From assembly GCA_964493205.1 (NCBI GenBank), contig CAZBMJ010000002.1, forward strand, positions 1 to 64,000: a stretch of DNA of 64,000 nt. Reading direction: 5' to 3'. Positions 12,501 to 20,803 of this stretch are shown piece by piece; position 1 is the first letter of the stretch; every line of letters begins with the position of its first letter. The DNA is from CAZBMJ01 sp964493205. GTDB taxonomy: Bacteria > Myxococcota > UBA727 > JABDBI01. The position numbers and the translations under genes are program-made. The notes under the pieces were generated by a model. It was given only the letters and a program-made list of their open reading frames with translations, did not search any database and was not told the origin of the DNA.

Positions 12501-14572
12501 GTATTAAAGATGCTTTTCAAGCAAGACCTGATGATGAACTTTATAATAGAAATGATCAAGGTAATGTTATTAAAATGCCTCCTATTAGATATAACAAAAA
12601 ATTAGAAGATCCTGATTTACTTTCTACAGATATAGTAAGAATGTTTAACATGTATACTGGTATGGTAGAACATAGAAAAGGATTTTTAAAAGCTCTTCCT
12701 GAACTACAAGGTATGGTAGATGCTGTAAGTTATGGAGAAGTATATAGAGATAGAACTAAAAAACGTGTAGGTGAAACTCCTAAAGGTGGTAAAGATAGTA
12801 ATCTTTTTAAAGCTATGGAATATAAGATGAGAACAATAGTCTATGGCGATGAAGGTGCAGAAAACATGGATAATAATAAAGTTGGTAAAGTAGATTTAAA
12901 TAAAGCATCTGGTGCAGTTAAAAAATATATTACATATCTTAATTTATCAGGTAATGCTGGGGCAGTAGTTACATCTATGGTTTCTTCAGAGATAGATAAA
13001 ATAGTAACTGCAGTAGCAGGAGATATTATAGATTGGGAAGATTATAAGTATGGGCAAGCACAATTTTTTACTAAAGGAGAAGCTCTTCAAGTAGTAGCTG
13101 ATTGGGAAAATCCTATTAAAAAGTTTAAAGTAAATGCTTTAGCAGTTGCTATGCAACTTACAGGAGATGTAAGATCAAGAATATCTAATACTAAAGTATA
13201 TAGAGGAGTAAGAATGGCTCTTTCTGTAGTAGCTCCATTTTCATTATGGCAAGCAACAGAATTACCTACAGTACTTCCTCTTATACCTGCTGTAGCTAAT
13301 CGCTATAGAAATATAGATGGTGTATGGTATTCTAAAGAACAATACATAGCTTTATTTAAACAAAAAGATAAAGAATGGGCTAGTAAAAAGAAACAATGGG
13401 ATGAAGCATCTAATCTTTATGATCAAATAACAATGGTTAATGGTGAACTAGATTTTGGAGATGCACCAGAACATATAGTTAATGCTTTTTTTACTAAAAC
13501 ACAGTACTTAGCTTCTATGATGAGTCAAAAAATATCTGACGTAAGTAAAGGAGAAATATATACACACTGGATAGGAAAACTATTAACTACTCACATTGAT
13601 TGGTTATTGCAAACTATACCTAAAGCTATTAAACAAGAACATTTTAACTGGCAATCTAATCAAATGGAAGTAGGCTATTATAATAGAACTTCTACTAAGT
13701 TTTATGGAAGGGTTATTAATCAGTTTTTAAGAGACACTCTTAAATCACTTCTAAGTATAAAATTAAGTTATCAAGATACTGTGGATATGTTTGATTATAG
13801 TAAAAAACCCCAGAATATTCATTTAGTTAAAAACTTTTATAGAGTAGTTTCTCATATGATGGTAGCTACATTAGTGGGAACATTAGCTTATGTTTTACAA
13901 GGATTAGCTTTAAGTGATGATGATGATGAAAAACCAGATCAAGATTCATTGTGGTTAGAAATAGCATCATTTCTTGCTGTAAAAGTAATGATAGAACAAA
14001 ATGCAAAACTTTCTTTTAAAGATTTATATAACTTACTACAGAATCCTGTAGGAAACTTTGATAGATCATTTAGTATAGTTGCTTTAGCTCAACTTTTATT
14101 ACATAAATTAATAGGAGATACTGAGGAAGATACAAATATAGACCCTAATAAAAATCCTGATAAAGTCAAAAAAGGTATATATAAAGGAATGGATAAAAAT
14201 ACTAAGGAAATAGTTATACGTATTCCTTATGTAAAAGGATTATATGAATCTTATTATGGTGAGTATATTAACAAATTGTTAATAAAGAGAGAACAACCAG
14301 ATCCTGATATAAGAATGGCAAAAGCTTACTCAGATAAAAGAAAAGCTATAGAATTTTTTGTACTAAATGATGAGAATAAAAAAGTAGAAGCAGATTCTAA
14401 AGCAATATTAGATGCTTTTATTATTCCATCACGTATTTTAGGTTATTTCTTAGGAGAAAGTATTCTAAAGACAATGGATAAACCTATTTATAAAGACCCA
14501 TCAAGTTTCCATTTTAGACTTCCTACTAAAAAAGCTCAAGAAGAGTTTAATGAGCAAGAAGCAGCTAAGTAA
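9587..14572 (+). CDS. Giant crAss-like virion/RNA polymerase-cluster protein
   Basis: A 1661-residue protein following the polymerase gene. I chose the ATG at 9587 because it overlaps the previous stop as ATGA, implying coupled translation; an alternative ATG lies at 9566. The N-terminus (MKNCLNPKNKEV) has the form seen at the start of other giant proteins of this cluster. Most of the chain is charged and helical, with a coiled-coil-like stretch near residues 410-435. A hydrophobic segment (about residues 1430-1450) is followed by an acidic DDDDE run. Such proteins accompany the RNA polymerase in the virion of crAss-like phages and may be co-injected. No catalytic motif was recognised, so the role is inferred from position. 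Confidence 0.65.
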   Translation: MKNCLNPKNKEVSKLIDTFGHVTTSKIIDNYYPDEDFTYNQVMSNPAIREEYGIHTKSEAANLLGKRFSKEVSNKALINLKSAISKLNNSQNKKVYRLFNVKQVGQADLYTWELQGFEATLDVKAKLARAEARNTGTVQAADKIKELEKKVEEQQKPKEGDQLTLFNLNPPDKTRKKVNTELDNLLVRTLKKLTIRTSKGDKFIEFENLESYKNRYTKDTGKVLTSIGVADIMNAVIAYVEDDGVTLPEEAIHFIIYLIKDTPEVKDIINAVDSNGVSVFKKTRLYIDNYVRYVEKYDGDIDKANTEILVKLIAHFMYDNRKLNSYTNKFFSGIDYLINKLLSVFKKTVKYAYRLDNEYYPLELRKALGIIDAKITSQEYFDTTDKAILDVTNPITLNVTRESPAERLRRVNKNLKELIQQKKNILNSLNNKGKDYADYVALFNKSGLAQSADEKVFDLTEERIINAIREADTKIKVNPYAHDIIEHKEVLLRLMKHFKEFEKNYEETRIIKSLESRLKYINDAIVQKNYEEGLNIFLFGSGNIKDKEYEDFDMNEYGAIHDLFRAAQHAKKYIAAPEFARLEHINNFKELLQLYRPIIEIVRNYNAMQGGKLFENDDLRNAKVNKALDLITEYTTEIEKFLGLDIIHYWAKVNGSIAEFTVSGQDVGSTFNIEHAKEYTELLSHYKVVAGMEHTKESWAGIFQRKLQNVKNTIEKAYNTRINSMYKEVQALGYNDLSLYKLTRVVFQFKDGKRTHYLNTRYDIDTWEKARKAYQQVMVNEIKAFVLNHKDPKVNSIVIPDTYEDVRKIFEPVYHVSDEIRKDLPDDLKGLWILRDYFSELWGTWHALNSEDINNIEEVKKQRNAEMSRYEYQMWENHNIDTYVRMDGTEVTYFKGELSRPNSKYINQQYERMSAEEKKLADYFFEKSKELKQEEHLNNYSYEFYARAPQISKNTIDSIVNPRSLAKSIIEGIKDAFQARPDDELYNRNDQGNVIKMPPIRYNKKLEDPDLLSTDIVRMFNMYTGMVEHRKGFLKALPELQGMVDAVSYGEVYRDRTKKRVGETPKGGKDSNLFKAMEYKMRTIVYGDEGAENMDNNKVGKVDLNKASGAVKKYITYLNLSGNAGAVVTSMVSSEIDKIVTAVAGDIIDWEDYKYGQAQFFTKGEALQVVADWENPIKKFKVNALAVAMQLTGDVRSRISNTKVYRGVRMALSVVAPFSLWQATELPTVLPLIPAVANRYRNIDGVWYSKEQYIALFKQKDKEWASKKKQWDEASNLYDQITMVNGELDFGDAPEHIVNAFFTKTQYLASMMSQKISDVSKGEIYTHWIGKLLTTHIDWLLQTIPKAIKQEHFNWQSNQMEVGYYNRTSTKFYGRVINQFLRDTLKSLLSIKLSYQDTVDMFDYSKKPQNIHLVKNFYRVVSHMMVATLVGTLAYVLQGLALSDDDDEKPDQDSLWLEIASFLAVKVMIEQNAKLSFKDLYNLLQNPVGNFDRSFSIVALAQLLLHKLIGDTEEDTNIDPNKNPDKVKKGIYKGMDKNTKEIVIRIPYVKGLYESYYGEYINKLLIKREQPDPDIRMAKAYSDKRKAIEFFVLNDENKKVEADSKAILDAFIIPSRILGYFLGESILKTMDKPIYKDPSSFHFRLPTKKAQEEFNEQEAAK

Positions 14573-14587
14573 ACTTATTTAAGACTG

Positions 14588-14630
14588 AAAAAAAAGCAGA
14601 GAGATTAATTTCCCTCTGCTTTTTTTATTT
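14588..14630. terminator. Bidirectional intrinsic terminator between convergent gene blocks
   Basis: AGCAGAG (14595-14601) pairs with CTCTGCT (14614-14620). A-rich sequence lies on the left and a T run on the right, so both strands read as hairpin plus U tract. It sits between the end of the plus-strand giant gene and the first minus-strand stop. Confidence 0.85.
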
Positions 14631-14837
14631 ATTATCGTCAAATATTAAGTCATCTATTTTACTCCATAAATTATATCCTCCAATTGTAAATAATATAACT
14701 ATAATCCATATATCTAATCCTTCTATAAACTCTTTTTCTTTTAATTGAAGAACAAGCATTGTAGGAAAAAATACAAACAAATGTATACATAAAGTTACTA
14801 AACTAACTCTAGATATAAATTTAAAAACTTTATTCAT
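14625..14837 (-). CDS. Small two-helix membrane protein
   Basis: 70 residues with two hydrophobic helices (about residues 8-30 and 42-58) and a charged, Asp-rich C-terminus. It is the last gene of the long minus-strand block and its start overlaps the preceding stop by 4 nt. No family recognised. Confidence 0.6.
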   Translation of the reverse strand: MNKVFKFISRVSLVTLCIHLFVFFPTMLVLQLKEKEFIEGLDIWIIVILFTIGGYNLWSKIDDLIFDDNK

Positions 14838-15019
14838 TTTATTTTTTTATATAATTTTTGAAATATTATAGCATCTTTTTCTGCTGCTTTATTTAATTTA
14901 TTTATTTCACGATTATAAGATACTTTAATCATCATCTGAAAACGTATAGGAAGATCACTAAAATCTTCACCTAAATCTTTCTTAAAATAAGTCTCGTAAT
15001 ATTGTTCTATACTAATCAT
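14834..15019 (-). CDS. Small charged hypothetical protein
   Basis: 61 residues, Lys/Glu-rich and largely helical, with no membrane segment. The ATGA overlap with the next gene (stop of this one, start of the membrane protein) argues for a real, translationally coupled gene. Function unknown. Confidence 0.55.
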   Translation of the reverse strand: MISIEQYYETYFKKDLGEDFSDLPIRFQMMIKVSYNREINKLNKAAEKDAIIFQKLYKKIK

Positions 15020-15065
15020 AATATTTTAATTCTTTAATGTCTTCTGATGTAAATATTTCTTTCAT
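15012..15065 (-). CDS. Possible 17-residue micro-ORF
   Basis: ATG at 15065 overlaps the stop of the ligase gene and its TAG stop overlaps the start of the 61-residue gene, a coupling pattern common in this block. The peptide begins MKEIFTSED. It is too short to test by composition, so this is a weak call. Confidence 0.3.
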   Translation of the reverse strand: MKEIFTSEDIKELKYYD

Positions 15066-16114
15066 CTGTCTTCATGTATTCCTACCATAATAGGAAACCT
15101 AGGTAACCCATCATCAGTAAATTCAAAAAATCTTATATTAGCAATTTTACCTATATACTTATCTTTATTAGTTAAAAACTCTCGTCTTTCTTCATGAGAG
15201 TATTTAAGTCCTGCTCTAAAAGTTTTACCTTTATAATCTAGAGTAGGTACACCCCATTCTGGACGCTGTTCTGCAGGAGTTATATCTATGATACGAGCAT
15301 CAATATCTAGAAAATCTTTATATTTAAGAAGATTAGAAGATCTTCCATTAACTTTATACGGAGCATCTCCCCAACGTATGATAGAACCTTCATAACCTTT
15401 TTCAATATTTAATGCATGAAGTTTTTTTAACTCATTTTCATCACTAAACTGATATGTAGATACCTCTTCACAAGATTCTAAATCTTTAATATACTCTCTT
15501 ACTTTTCTTAATCTAAAAGGTTCATTAGAAACAATATCATATACATGATACTTAATTTGCTCTGTTTCACCTTTTCTGTATTTTTTAATAAGTTTCATAT
15601 TTTCCTGAAAACTTAAACCATGAGCATAAAGCTCTCCATCAAGAATAATATCTTGTTTAATAGAAGATAAATCTTTTATTATATGATCCATATTTTCTAT
15701 TATTCTTCCATCTCTACTTACTAAAATTACTTTACCTTCAGAAATATGTGCTAGGCAGCGCATACCATCAAACTTAGGTTGTATATAAGCATTTTTCCAA
15801 TCTATTTTATGTGCTTCATCAGTATAAGATTTAGCTAACATAGGTAAAATAACATCACCATTTTCAGCTTCTTCTTTAGAAGTAAAATAACCTTCTTTTA
15901 GTTTACTTGTTATTATAGATTCAACTTCTAAAATTGCTTGTTGTATAGCAGTAGTTTCATTAGTTTTACCTATATTTTTAGGTTTAGCTTCTTTACTATG
16001 TTCTATTTCGCTAACAGTTCCTACTATTCCAGAACGCTGTATAATCATATTACCTGAAGCAATAACATTTAAATAGCGAATATTTCCTTTAGTATCTTTT
16101 TTATAAATAATCAT
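15062..16114 (-). CDS. ATP-dependent DNA ligase
   Basis: 350 residues. The adenylation motif KFDGMR (Lys114 as nucleotidyl acceptor) is followed by ILDGELY (motif III), EGSIIRWG (motif IV), LLKYKDF (motif V) and a C-terminal OB-fold segment ending in a motif VI-like stretch. It should seal nicks during phage replication and repair using ATP. The roughly 90-residue region before the adenylation domain contains a compact N-terminal part that vaguely resembles WGR-type modules; that is tentative. One base separates it from the upstream PRPP-synthetase-like gene, so both are in one transcript. Confidence 0.9.
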   Translation of the reverse strand: MIIYKKDTKGNIRYLNVIASGNMIIQRSGIVGTVSEIEHSKEAKPKNIGKTNETTAIQQAILEVESIITSKLKEGYFTSKEEAENGDVILPMLAKSYTDEAHKIDWKNAYIQPKFDGMRCLAHISEGKVILVSRDGRIIENMDHIIKDLSSIKQDIILDGELYAHGLSFQENMKLIKKYRKGETEQIKYHVYDIVSNEPFRLRKVREYIKDLESCEEVSTYQFSDENELKKLHALNIEKGYEGSIIRWGDAPYKVNGRSSNLLKYKDFLDIDARIIDITPAEQRPEWGVPTLDYKGKTFRAGLKYSHEERREFLTNKDKYIGKIANIRFFEFTDDGLPRFPIMVGIHEDR

Positions 16115-16115
16115 C

Positions 16116-16961
16116 TTAAAACAGTTTAATAATTTCTAAATTAGAGGGCATCTTACCAGAATTTCCATCTATTCTTACAAAATAATCATCATACTTACTA
16201 TTTGTAGTGAACACTTTATCAAAATATTCAAAAATACTATCTTTTTCATGATTCTGAGCAGTTAAATGAGATACAGCTAAATACAGTCTATTACAACCTT
16301 GTTCTTTAAGAAGTTTAGCTAGACCTTTAAACGTGCCACCATAAATACAAATATCATCAATTATAAGAATATCTTTACCTTTATAATCAAAATTAGGAAG
16401 TTGTTGCGTTAAAACACTTTTACCATCTATAAATTTTCTATTTTTAGCTGCTGCTAATACATCTCCTCTAAAGTCTTTTTTATCAGCAAGTTTAGCTCCC
16501 CATTTATAAGCTCCTCCATCAGGGAACAACATTATTAAATTAGCATCTAAATTATTACCATCATAGTCATAATCTTCTACAAGAATACTAAATACTTCAT
16601 CAAGAAACTCACTATTATCTATAATAGTTACTTTTTTATCACATATTTCAAAAGCCATTTCTACAACTTCTGCATTATGAGGATGAAATATTCTAAAATT
16701 AGCATTCATCTGTATTAGATGTTTTAACACTAGTTTTAAACCAAAACTTTGATCTTTAGCAAATCTTCTATCTGCTTGACAAGATAATAAGTTTGGTATA
16801 GTTATTGTAGGCTTAATATTATTGTGATTTAAAACATCTATTAAGTGATGTAATTCCCATAAATCATCATATGAATTAATTCTAAAAGTAAATTCTTCTT
16901 TTTTATCAATTAACTCTATATAAAAGTCTCCATCAGGATAATTTATTTTTTTGTAAAACAT
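16116..16961 (-). CDS. Ribose-phosphate pyrophosphokinase-like phosphoribosyltransferase
   Basis: 281 residues. The PRPP-binding loop IIDDICIYGGT lies at residues 200-210, and a conserved CQADRRF segment near residue 61 corresponds to the R-Q-D-R region of PRPP synthetases. The enzyme family makes PRPP from ribose-5-phosphate and ATP for nucleotide or NAD synthesis; several large phages pair it with a nicotinamide phosphoribosyltransferase, which is not visible in this window. Length is slightly shorter than bacterial Prs (about 310). It could instead be a related phosphoribosyltransferase. Confidence 0.8.
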   Translation of the reverse strand: MFYKKINYPDGDFYIELIDKKEEFTFRINSYDDLWELHHLIDVLNHNNIKPTITIPNLLSCQADRRFAKDQSFGLKLVLKHLIQMNANFRIFHPHNAEVVEMAFEICDKKVTIIDNSEFLDEVFSILVEDYDYDGNNLDANLIMLFPDGGAYKWGAKLADKKDFRGDVLAAAKNRKFIDGKSVLTQQLPNFDYKGKDILIIDDICIYGGTFKGLAKLLKEQGCNRLYLAVSHLTAQNHEKDSIFEYFDKVFTTNSKYDDYFVRIDGNSGKMPSNLEIIKLF

Positions 16962-16966
16962 TATTT

Positions 16967-17135
16967 TTATTTAAAATATTCTGTAAAACTACCTTTAAAT
17001 TTTATTAAAGGTATATAATGAGATTTATTTTTAAATCTCTTAAATCTTTTTTCTAAATCCCATATAAAATTAACAAATATTTAACATTTCTACTACAGCG
17101 TAACTAGTTCCATCTGGATATTTAATTATTTCCAT
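16967..17135 (-). pseudogene. Probable frameshifted remnant of a small gene
   Basis: A 21-codon frame starting at 17135 (MEIIKYPDGTSYAVVEML) stops at 17070. A second frame then runs to a TAA at 16967-16969 and encodes a basic segment containing IWDLEKRFKRF. The first part resembles the YPDGDFYIEL start of the downstream PRPP-synthetase-like protein. The two halves are in different frames, so either a small gene has frameshifted or these are unrelated scraps. Confidence 0.3.
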
Positions 17136-17141
17136 ATTGTG

Positions 17142-17570
17142 TTAAATTAAATTATTTAAAGTATATTCAATCGCTGCTTCATAAGCTTCTGTTGGTGAGT
17201 TAAAGTAAAGTAATCCTGTGTTATGAAATTCACACTCATCTGTAAATGACCATACATCAGGGTCAAATTCCATAAAAAATTCACCTAAATTATTTTTTCC
17301 TTTATGAGGATTCACAACAATCCAAATACCATGTTTCTCATACAACCACATCACTACTTCTGCTATGGTAGGTGCTGGAATATTTGATGTAGCATATATA
17401 GATTTTGCACCAAATATAGAACCTGGTATATTCCCTTTGAATTTATTAAATATCCATTCATCTGTTATTTCTTCTCCATTTTTATGAAGGAAACAAATTT
17501 CTTTAGTATTAAATATAATTCCTTTCTCTTTTAGCAACTCAGCTATTGGAAATTTTACTGGTATGTTCAT
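17142..17570 (-). CDS. Conserved phage hypothetical protein
   Basis: 142 residues containing the segment IPAPTIAEVVMWLYEKHGIW, a pattern I associate with small proteins common in Bacteroidota phages. Composition is mixed alpha/beta and soluble, with no catalytic motif. It lies in the minus-strand block, 2 nt after the upstream gene. Confidence 0.65.
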   Translation of the reverse strand: MNIPVKFPIAELLKEKGIIFNTKEICFLHKNGEEITDEWIFNKFKGNIPGSIFGAKSIYATSNIPAPTIAEVVMWLYEKHGIWIVVNPHKGKNNLGEFFMEFDPDVWSFTDECEFHNTGLLYFNSPTEAYEAAIEYTLNNLI

Positions 17571-17572
17571 CT

Positions 17573-18418
17573 TTATTTCTTTTTAAATTGTTCAAACCAA
17601 TCTGTTACAGAAAAACTGTTTCCTAATTTTAATTCTTGTAATTTTAAAGTATGTTTATTAAAAGCATTTAATAATTCAAAAACTTCTTTCTCATTATACA
17701 TTCTTTCTTGTTGCCATTTAGCACCTGCTTTAAACCCATATATACCATTTGTATATTCAAATTGTTCAGCAGCTTCTTCTACTGTTTCTTGTTCAGGTTC
17801 TTCTTTTGTATTAACAATATAAGTTGATACTTTGATTCCTTCTCCAATAGTGTGCAGGAACTTTTCTTGTCCACAATTACTGCAAATTGTTGCTGAGCTT
17901 GTATCTTTTCTAGGTGTAAAGTAACATTCTATCACCTTAAATTCTTCTTTTGGAATGATTATGTTGTATTTAGTATATTTAGGTTTCATCATACTTTGAT
18001 TAGCAGCATATTTTTGCCAATCGTTTAATATAATTTCAACCTCCTCACAACTTGGATTCTTAACGAACCATTCTAAAAACTCATCAGGTATAGTTTGTAC
18101 ACCATCTTTTATTAAATTTTGGTCTGTTGTTAGGATGATTTTTTTAACAAATTTAGTTGATTCAAGATTAATATTTTTGAATATTTCATTTTTATCTCTG
18201 TAAATGTTAATACACCAATCTCCTTCTTTAATTTCTTCATCAGAAGTGATATAGATGTTTTGATAGGTTGCGTTACGTGGACTAAAATCTCCAAACTGCT
18301 GATGAAATTCCCACATATTATAAATGTCAGTATCAAATATTTGAAGAGTACCATCATCTTTTTTTAAAAGAATATTAGGATTTGGTTTATCTGTTTGTAA
18401 TATATATAAGTTTTTCAT
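17573..18418 (-). CDS. Hypothetical phage protein with C-X2-C pair
   Basis: About 281 residues from the ATG at 18418 (MKNLYIL). An upstream in-frame ATG at 18499 would overlap the neighbouring membrane-protein gene, so it is not used. The middle carries DEFLEWFVKNPSCEEVEI and later TICSNCGQEKF. Both are typical of a conserved family in Bacteroidota phages; the single CxxC may bind metal with a partner. Function unknown. Confidence 0.65.
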   Translation of the reverse strand: MKNLYILQTDKPNPNILLKKDDGTLQIFDTDIYNMWEFHQQFGDFSPRNATYQNIYITSDEEIKEGDWCINIYRDKNEIFKNINLESTKFVKKIILTTDQNLIKDGVQTIPDEFLEWFVKNPSCEEVEIILNDWQKYAANQSMMKPKYTKYNIIIPKEEFKVIECYFTPRKDTSSATICSNCGQEKFLHTIGEGIKVSTYIVNTKEEPEQETVEEAAEQFEYTNGIYGFKAGAKWQQERMYNEKEVFELLNAFNKHTLKLQELKLGNSFSVTDWFEQFKKK

Positions 18419-18431
18419 ACTATTTCTTTGT

Positions 18432-18857
18432 TTAAATTTTAAATAACCAATAATAAGTACAAAATAATTGTACATAATGTAATAATTGATCAAAACCAAT
18501 TATAGTAAATGCTCCAAAATTAGGTATAGCACTACCATATTCTCCTTTAGCAAACTTTTTACTAACTATTCTACTTGTAAAATAATCTGTAATTGTGTGA
18601 GCTATAAATGTTATTATAGGAAATATGATAACACATCTTACGAATAAATCATCATTATGTAAACCTAAATTTACAAAATCAGCGTTATTAAAAAAATATA
18701 TTATTCCTACTATAAACCATATAAAACTGTAAGTTAAAGTATGAAGTAACAAATCACCCCAATTTTTACTTTTACCTAGTGCCCATTTTTCATCTTGGAA
18801 TATAAAATCAGCTACCCAATGTATAAATAGAATAACGAATATTTCTGTTAATGTCAT
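18432..18857 (-). CDS. DUF3307-like integral membrane protein
   Basis: 141 residues with four hydrophobic helices. The start has the DUF3307 pattern: HWVADFIFQ, then a Lys-rich loop, then LLHTLTYSF, with conserved His residues on predicted helices. The family is found in bacteria and phages and its role is unknown. The call rests on the HWxADF...LLxH pattern. Confidence 0.7.
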   Translation of the reverse strand: MTLTEIFVILFIHWVADFIFQDEKWALGKSKNWGDLLLHTLTYSFIWFIVGIIYFFNNADFVNLGLHNDDLFVRCVIIFPIITFIAHTITDYFTSRIVSKKFAKGEYGSAIPNFGAFTIIGFDQLLHYVQLFCTYYWLFKI

Positions 18858-18869
18858 TTTATTAATTTA

Positions 18870-19352
18870 CTAATCAAATAATCCATAACCAAAATAACCT
18901 ATATGTCTTTTTTTATCATCATAACCATAAAATTGAAACATAGGTGCTTCTGGTTCAGGTATAATTTCAAGAATTAATTCAGAATCTTGTGTTTTAATAA
19001 ATTCTAAAACTATTTTACATAATTCTTCAGTATTTACTATATTATCCCACTCATCAGGATCTGTTTTATACATTTCTTTTAAATTTTTTACTAGTTCTTC
19101 ATCTATTTTTACTCCAAAATCTAAAAGAGCATTTAAAGTTTCTTCTTTAAATATATAGTCTTCATAATCAGCCATCGGTGTTAAATAAGATTTCTTATAA
19201 CTCCCATCTAAACTAAAACCTAATTTATCACAAGCTTGGAAATATAATTCTCTTATTTCTTGTACTGTTTTATTACTTATTATTAAATAATCTTGTGTTT
19301 GACCGTGACCATCATCACTCCAATCTCCTATTGGTAATCTAAATATATTCAT
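18870..19352 (-). CDS. Hypothetical acidic protein
   Basis: 160 residues, strongly acidic, beginning MNIFRLPIGDWSDDGHGQ. No signal peptide, membrane helix or known motif. It resembles small soluble proteins in other crAss-like replication blocks, but no function can be given. Confidence 0.55.
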   Translation of the reverse strand: MNIFRLPIGDWSDDGHGQTQDYLIISNKTVQEIRELYFQACDKLGFSLDGSYKKSYLTPMADYEDYIFKEETLNALLDFGVKIDEELVKNLKEMYKTDPDEWDNIVNTEELCKIVLEFIKTQDSELILEIIPEPEAPMFQFYGYDDKKRHIGYFGYGLFD

Positions 19353-19380
19353 TATTCTAATTTTTTAAATTCTTCTTCCA

Positions 19381-19608
19381 TTACTTTATATTTTCTAAAG
19401 GATAACTATTAAATGTAAATTCTAAATCTTCTTCTGGTAGTTGTATATTTTTATGTACAGCTTCTAAAGCAGCTTTTACATGAAGTTTACTCAGTTCTAT
19501 TGCTACTAATGAAGCAAATCTTATAGAATTAACTAAGTCATCATAACCTAAAGTATCTGAGTAGTACATAAGATCAGCTAATTCTTCTGCTGTTGGTATA
19601 TTATTCAT
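19381..19608 (-). CDS. Small hypothetical protein
   Basis: 75 residues, helical, beginning MNNIPTAEELADLMYYS. Its ATG overlaps the upstream stop by 4 nt, supporting translation. Function unknown. Confidence 0.55.
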   Translation of the reverse strand: MNNIPTAEELADLMYYSDTLGYDDLVNSIRFASLVAIELSKLHVKAALEAVHKNIQLPEEDLEFTFNSYPLENIK

Positions 19609-19817
19609 TTTTTATTATTTTCTCTAAATTCTAAATAACATGGGCATTCTCCTTCTTGCATAGTTTTAATACTACAAGAAGGTGCACAATTTACTTTATC
19701 AGGTATCTTAAATACCTCTTTAGAACCTGATGCTCTAGGGAAGTAGGGGCATGCCCTACAACCCATTGAACAACATTTTCCTCTACTCAGTAAAAATTCT
19801 CTAGTAAGAGGGGTCAT
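19605..19817 (-). CDS. Cys-rich small protein, DUF5522-like
   Basis: 70 residues with the motif RGKCCSMGCRACPY followed by further Cys residues (CAPSC, CPC). This matches the R-G-x-C-C-x-x-G-C-R-x-C-P-Y pattern of DUF5522, a short putative zinc-binding family common in Bacteroidota. It is coupled by 4-nt overlaps to genes on both sides. Confidence 0.7.
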   Translation of the reverse strand: MTPLTREFLLSRGKCCSMGCRACPYFPRASGSKEVFKIPDKVNCAPSCSIKTMQEGECPCYLEFRENNKK

Positions 19818-20620
19818 TTTTCTGATAATCTATTTAATAAAATACCTGCATTACTTCCAAATACATTATTATTTCCCCAAGGACTAACACCTTTTTCTGC
19901 CCATATTCTATCAGTTTCTGCTCTATAAAGACTTAAAACAGCAGGAGTAGACATAAGAGATTTAGTTTTAACATCATATTGTGCAGCTTCGTAATCACCT
20001 TTAGATTTAGCTACTTTAGCAGCAGCTAAAGATACTTGTTCTGCTTCTTTCTTACTAGCTAGTTCATTTCTACCTATTTGAACAGCAGTCTCCTCTGCTA
20101 GCTTAGAAATACCACCAGGAAGCCCTACATCAGTAAATCTAACTCTTTTAAATACTACAAAAAATTCAGGTAACTCTTCTTTTAATTTTTGTGCTAATTT
20201 AGATTCACCTTCTGCTCTTTTGTGTTTATTTAAATCTACAGCAGAGTATTGGGGAACAACTTCTTTAGCAGCAGATGAAAGAGATGTTTGAACTTTAGTA
20301 TTTAAATCATTAATTCCTACATGTAATTGTCCTACTTTTTCAGGATTAAGATTATAATCTAAAGCTATAACTACAGTAGTTTCCATATCATTCATATCAT
20401 TGAAAGTATATGTACCTACATAAGTATGTTCTCTTACGTCATACTCTACCATATCATCATATAACCAGTGAAATCCTCCATGAAGACCTTCAGGATAAAC
20501 TTTGTTTAGGTTAGTTTTACCTCCCCAACTTACTTCTACTCCTTTATGCCCAGGAGATACATTAGTACATGAGATAATAAATAATACACTTAAAAGCAAT
20601 AAAAACTTAATGTTTTTCAT
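19814..20620 (-). CDS. SPFH/prohibitin-like lipoprotein
   Basis: 268 residues. A lipoprotein signal peptide ends in SVLFIISC, so Cys at about residue 18 would be lipidated. An SPFH/Band-7-like domain follows (GHKGVEVSWGG, then VVIALDYNLNPEKVG), with a charged helical C-terminal half typical of prohibitin coiled coils. Similar proteins are recurrent in crAss-like phages and may modify or protect the host envelope. It is coupled by an ATGA overlap to the Cys-rich gene. Confidence 0.75.
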   Translation of the reverse strand: MKNIKFLLLLSVLFIISCTNVSPGHKGVEVSWGGKTNLNKVYPEGLHGGFHWLYDDMVEYDVREHTYVGTYTFNDMNDMETTVVIALDYNLNPEKVGQLHVGINDLNTKVQTSLSSAAKEVVPQYSAVDLNKHKRAEGESKLAQKLKEELPEFFVVFKRVRFTDVGLPGGISKLAEETAVQIGRNELASKKEAEQVSLAAAKVAKSKGDYEAAQYDVKTKSLMSTPAVLSLYRAETDRIWAEKGVSPWGNNNVFGSNAGILLNRLSEK

Positions 20621-20629
20621 TTAAAAATT

Positions 20630-20645
20630 TTGTTTGTTTGTTTGT
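20630..20645. repeat. (TTTG)4 tetranucleotide tract
   Basis: Four TTTG units immediately upstream of the SPFH gene start on the minus strand, where they read AAAC and form an unstructured leader. The same unit recurs inside a coding region near 60.37 kb. Confidence 0.7.
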
Positions 20646-20794
20646 TAAAAAATATCATCATCATCGTATAAATTGTTATAGTATTCTTTACTCCCCTCTT
20701 CAGGGGGTGTTCTTATAAAATACTTATAGGTGAGCCAAAATCCCCACACAAAAAGTAATCCTAAAAAGAACCATGGTAATAATTTTAAAAGCAT
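20645..20794 (-). CDS. Small single-helix membrane protein
   Basis: 49 residues from ATG 20794 to TAA 20645: one N-terminal hydrophobic helix rich in Leu/Phe/Trp, then a charged tail ending in DDDDIF. It fills the gap between the reductase and SPFH genes and has the same strand and density as its neighbours. Confidence 0.6.
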   Translation of the reverse strand: MLLKLLPWFFLGLLFVWGFWLTYKYFIRTPPEEGSKEYYNNLYDDDDIF

Positions 20795-20803
20795 ATATTT
20801 GTT

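Noticed and set aside
12377..12559. Minus-strand open frame inside the second giant gene
   Set aside because: It is antisense to a long, clearly coding plus-strand gene and its peptide is low-complexity Ile/Phe-rich, typical of a shadow frame. Similar shadows at 18130, 22363, 27063, 31314, 31899, 53689, 58894, 58923 and 59423 were dropped for the same reason.
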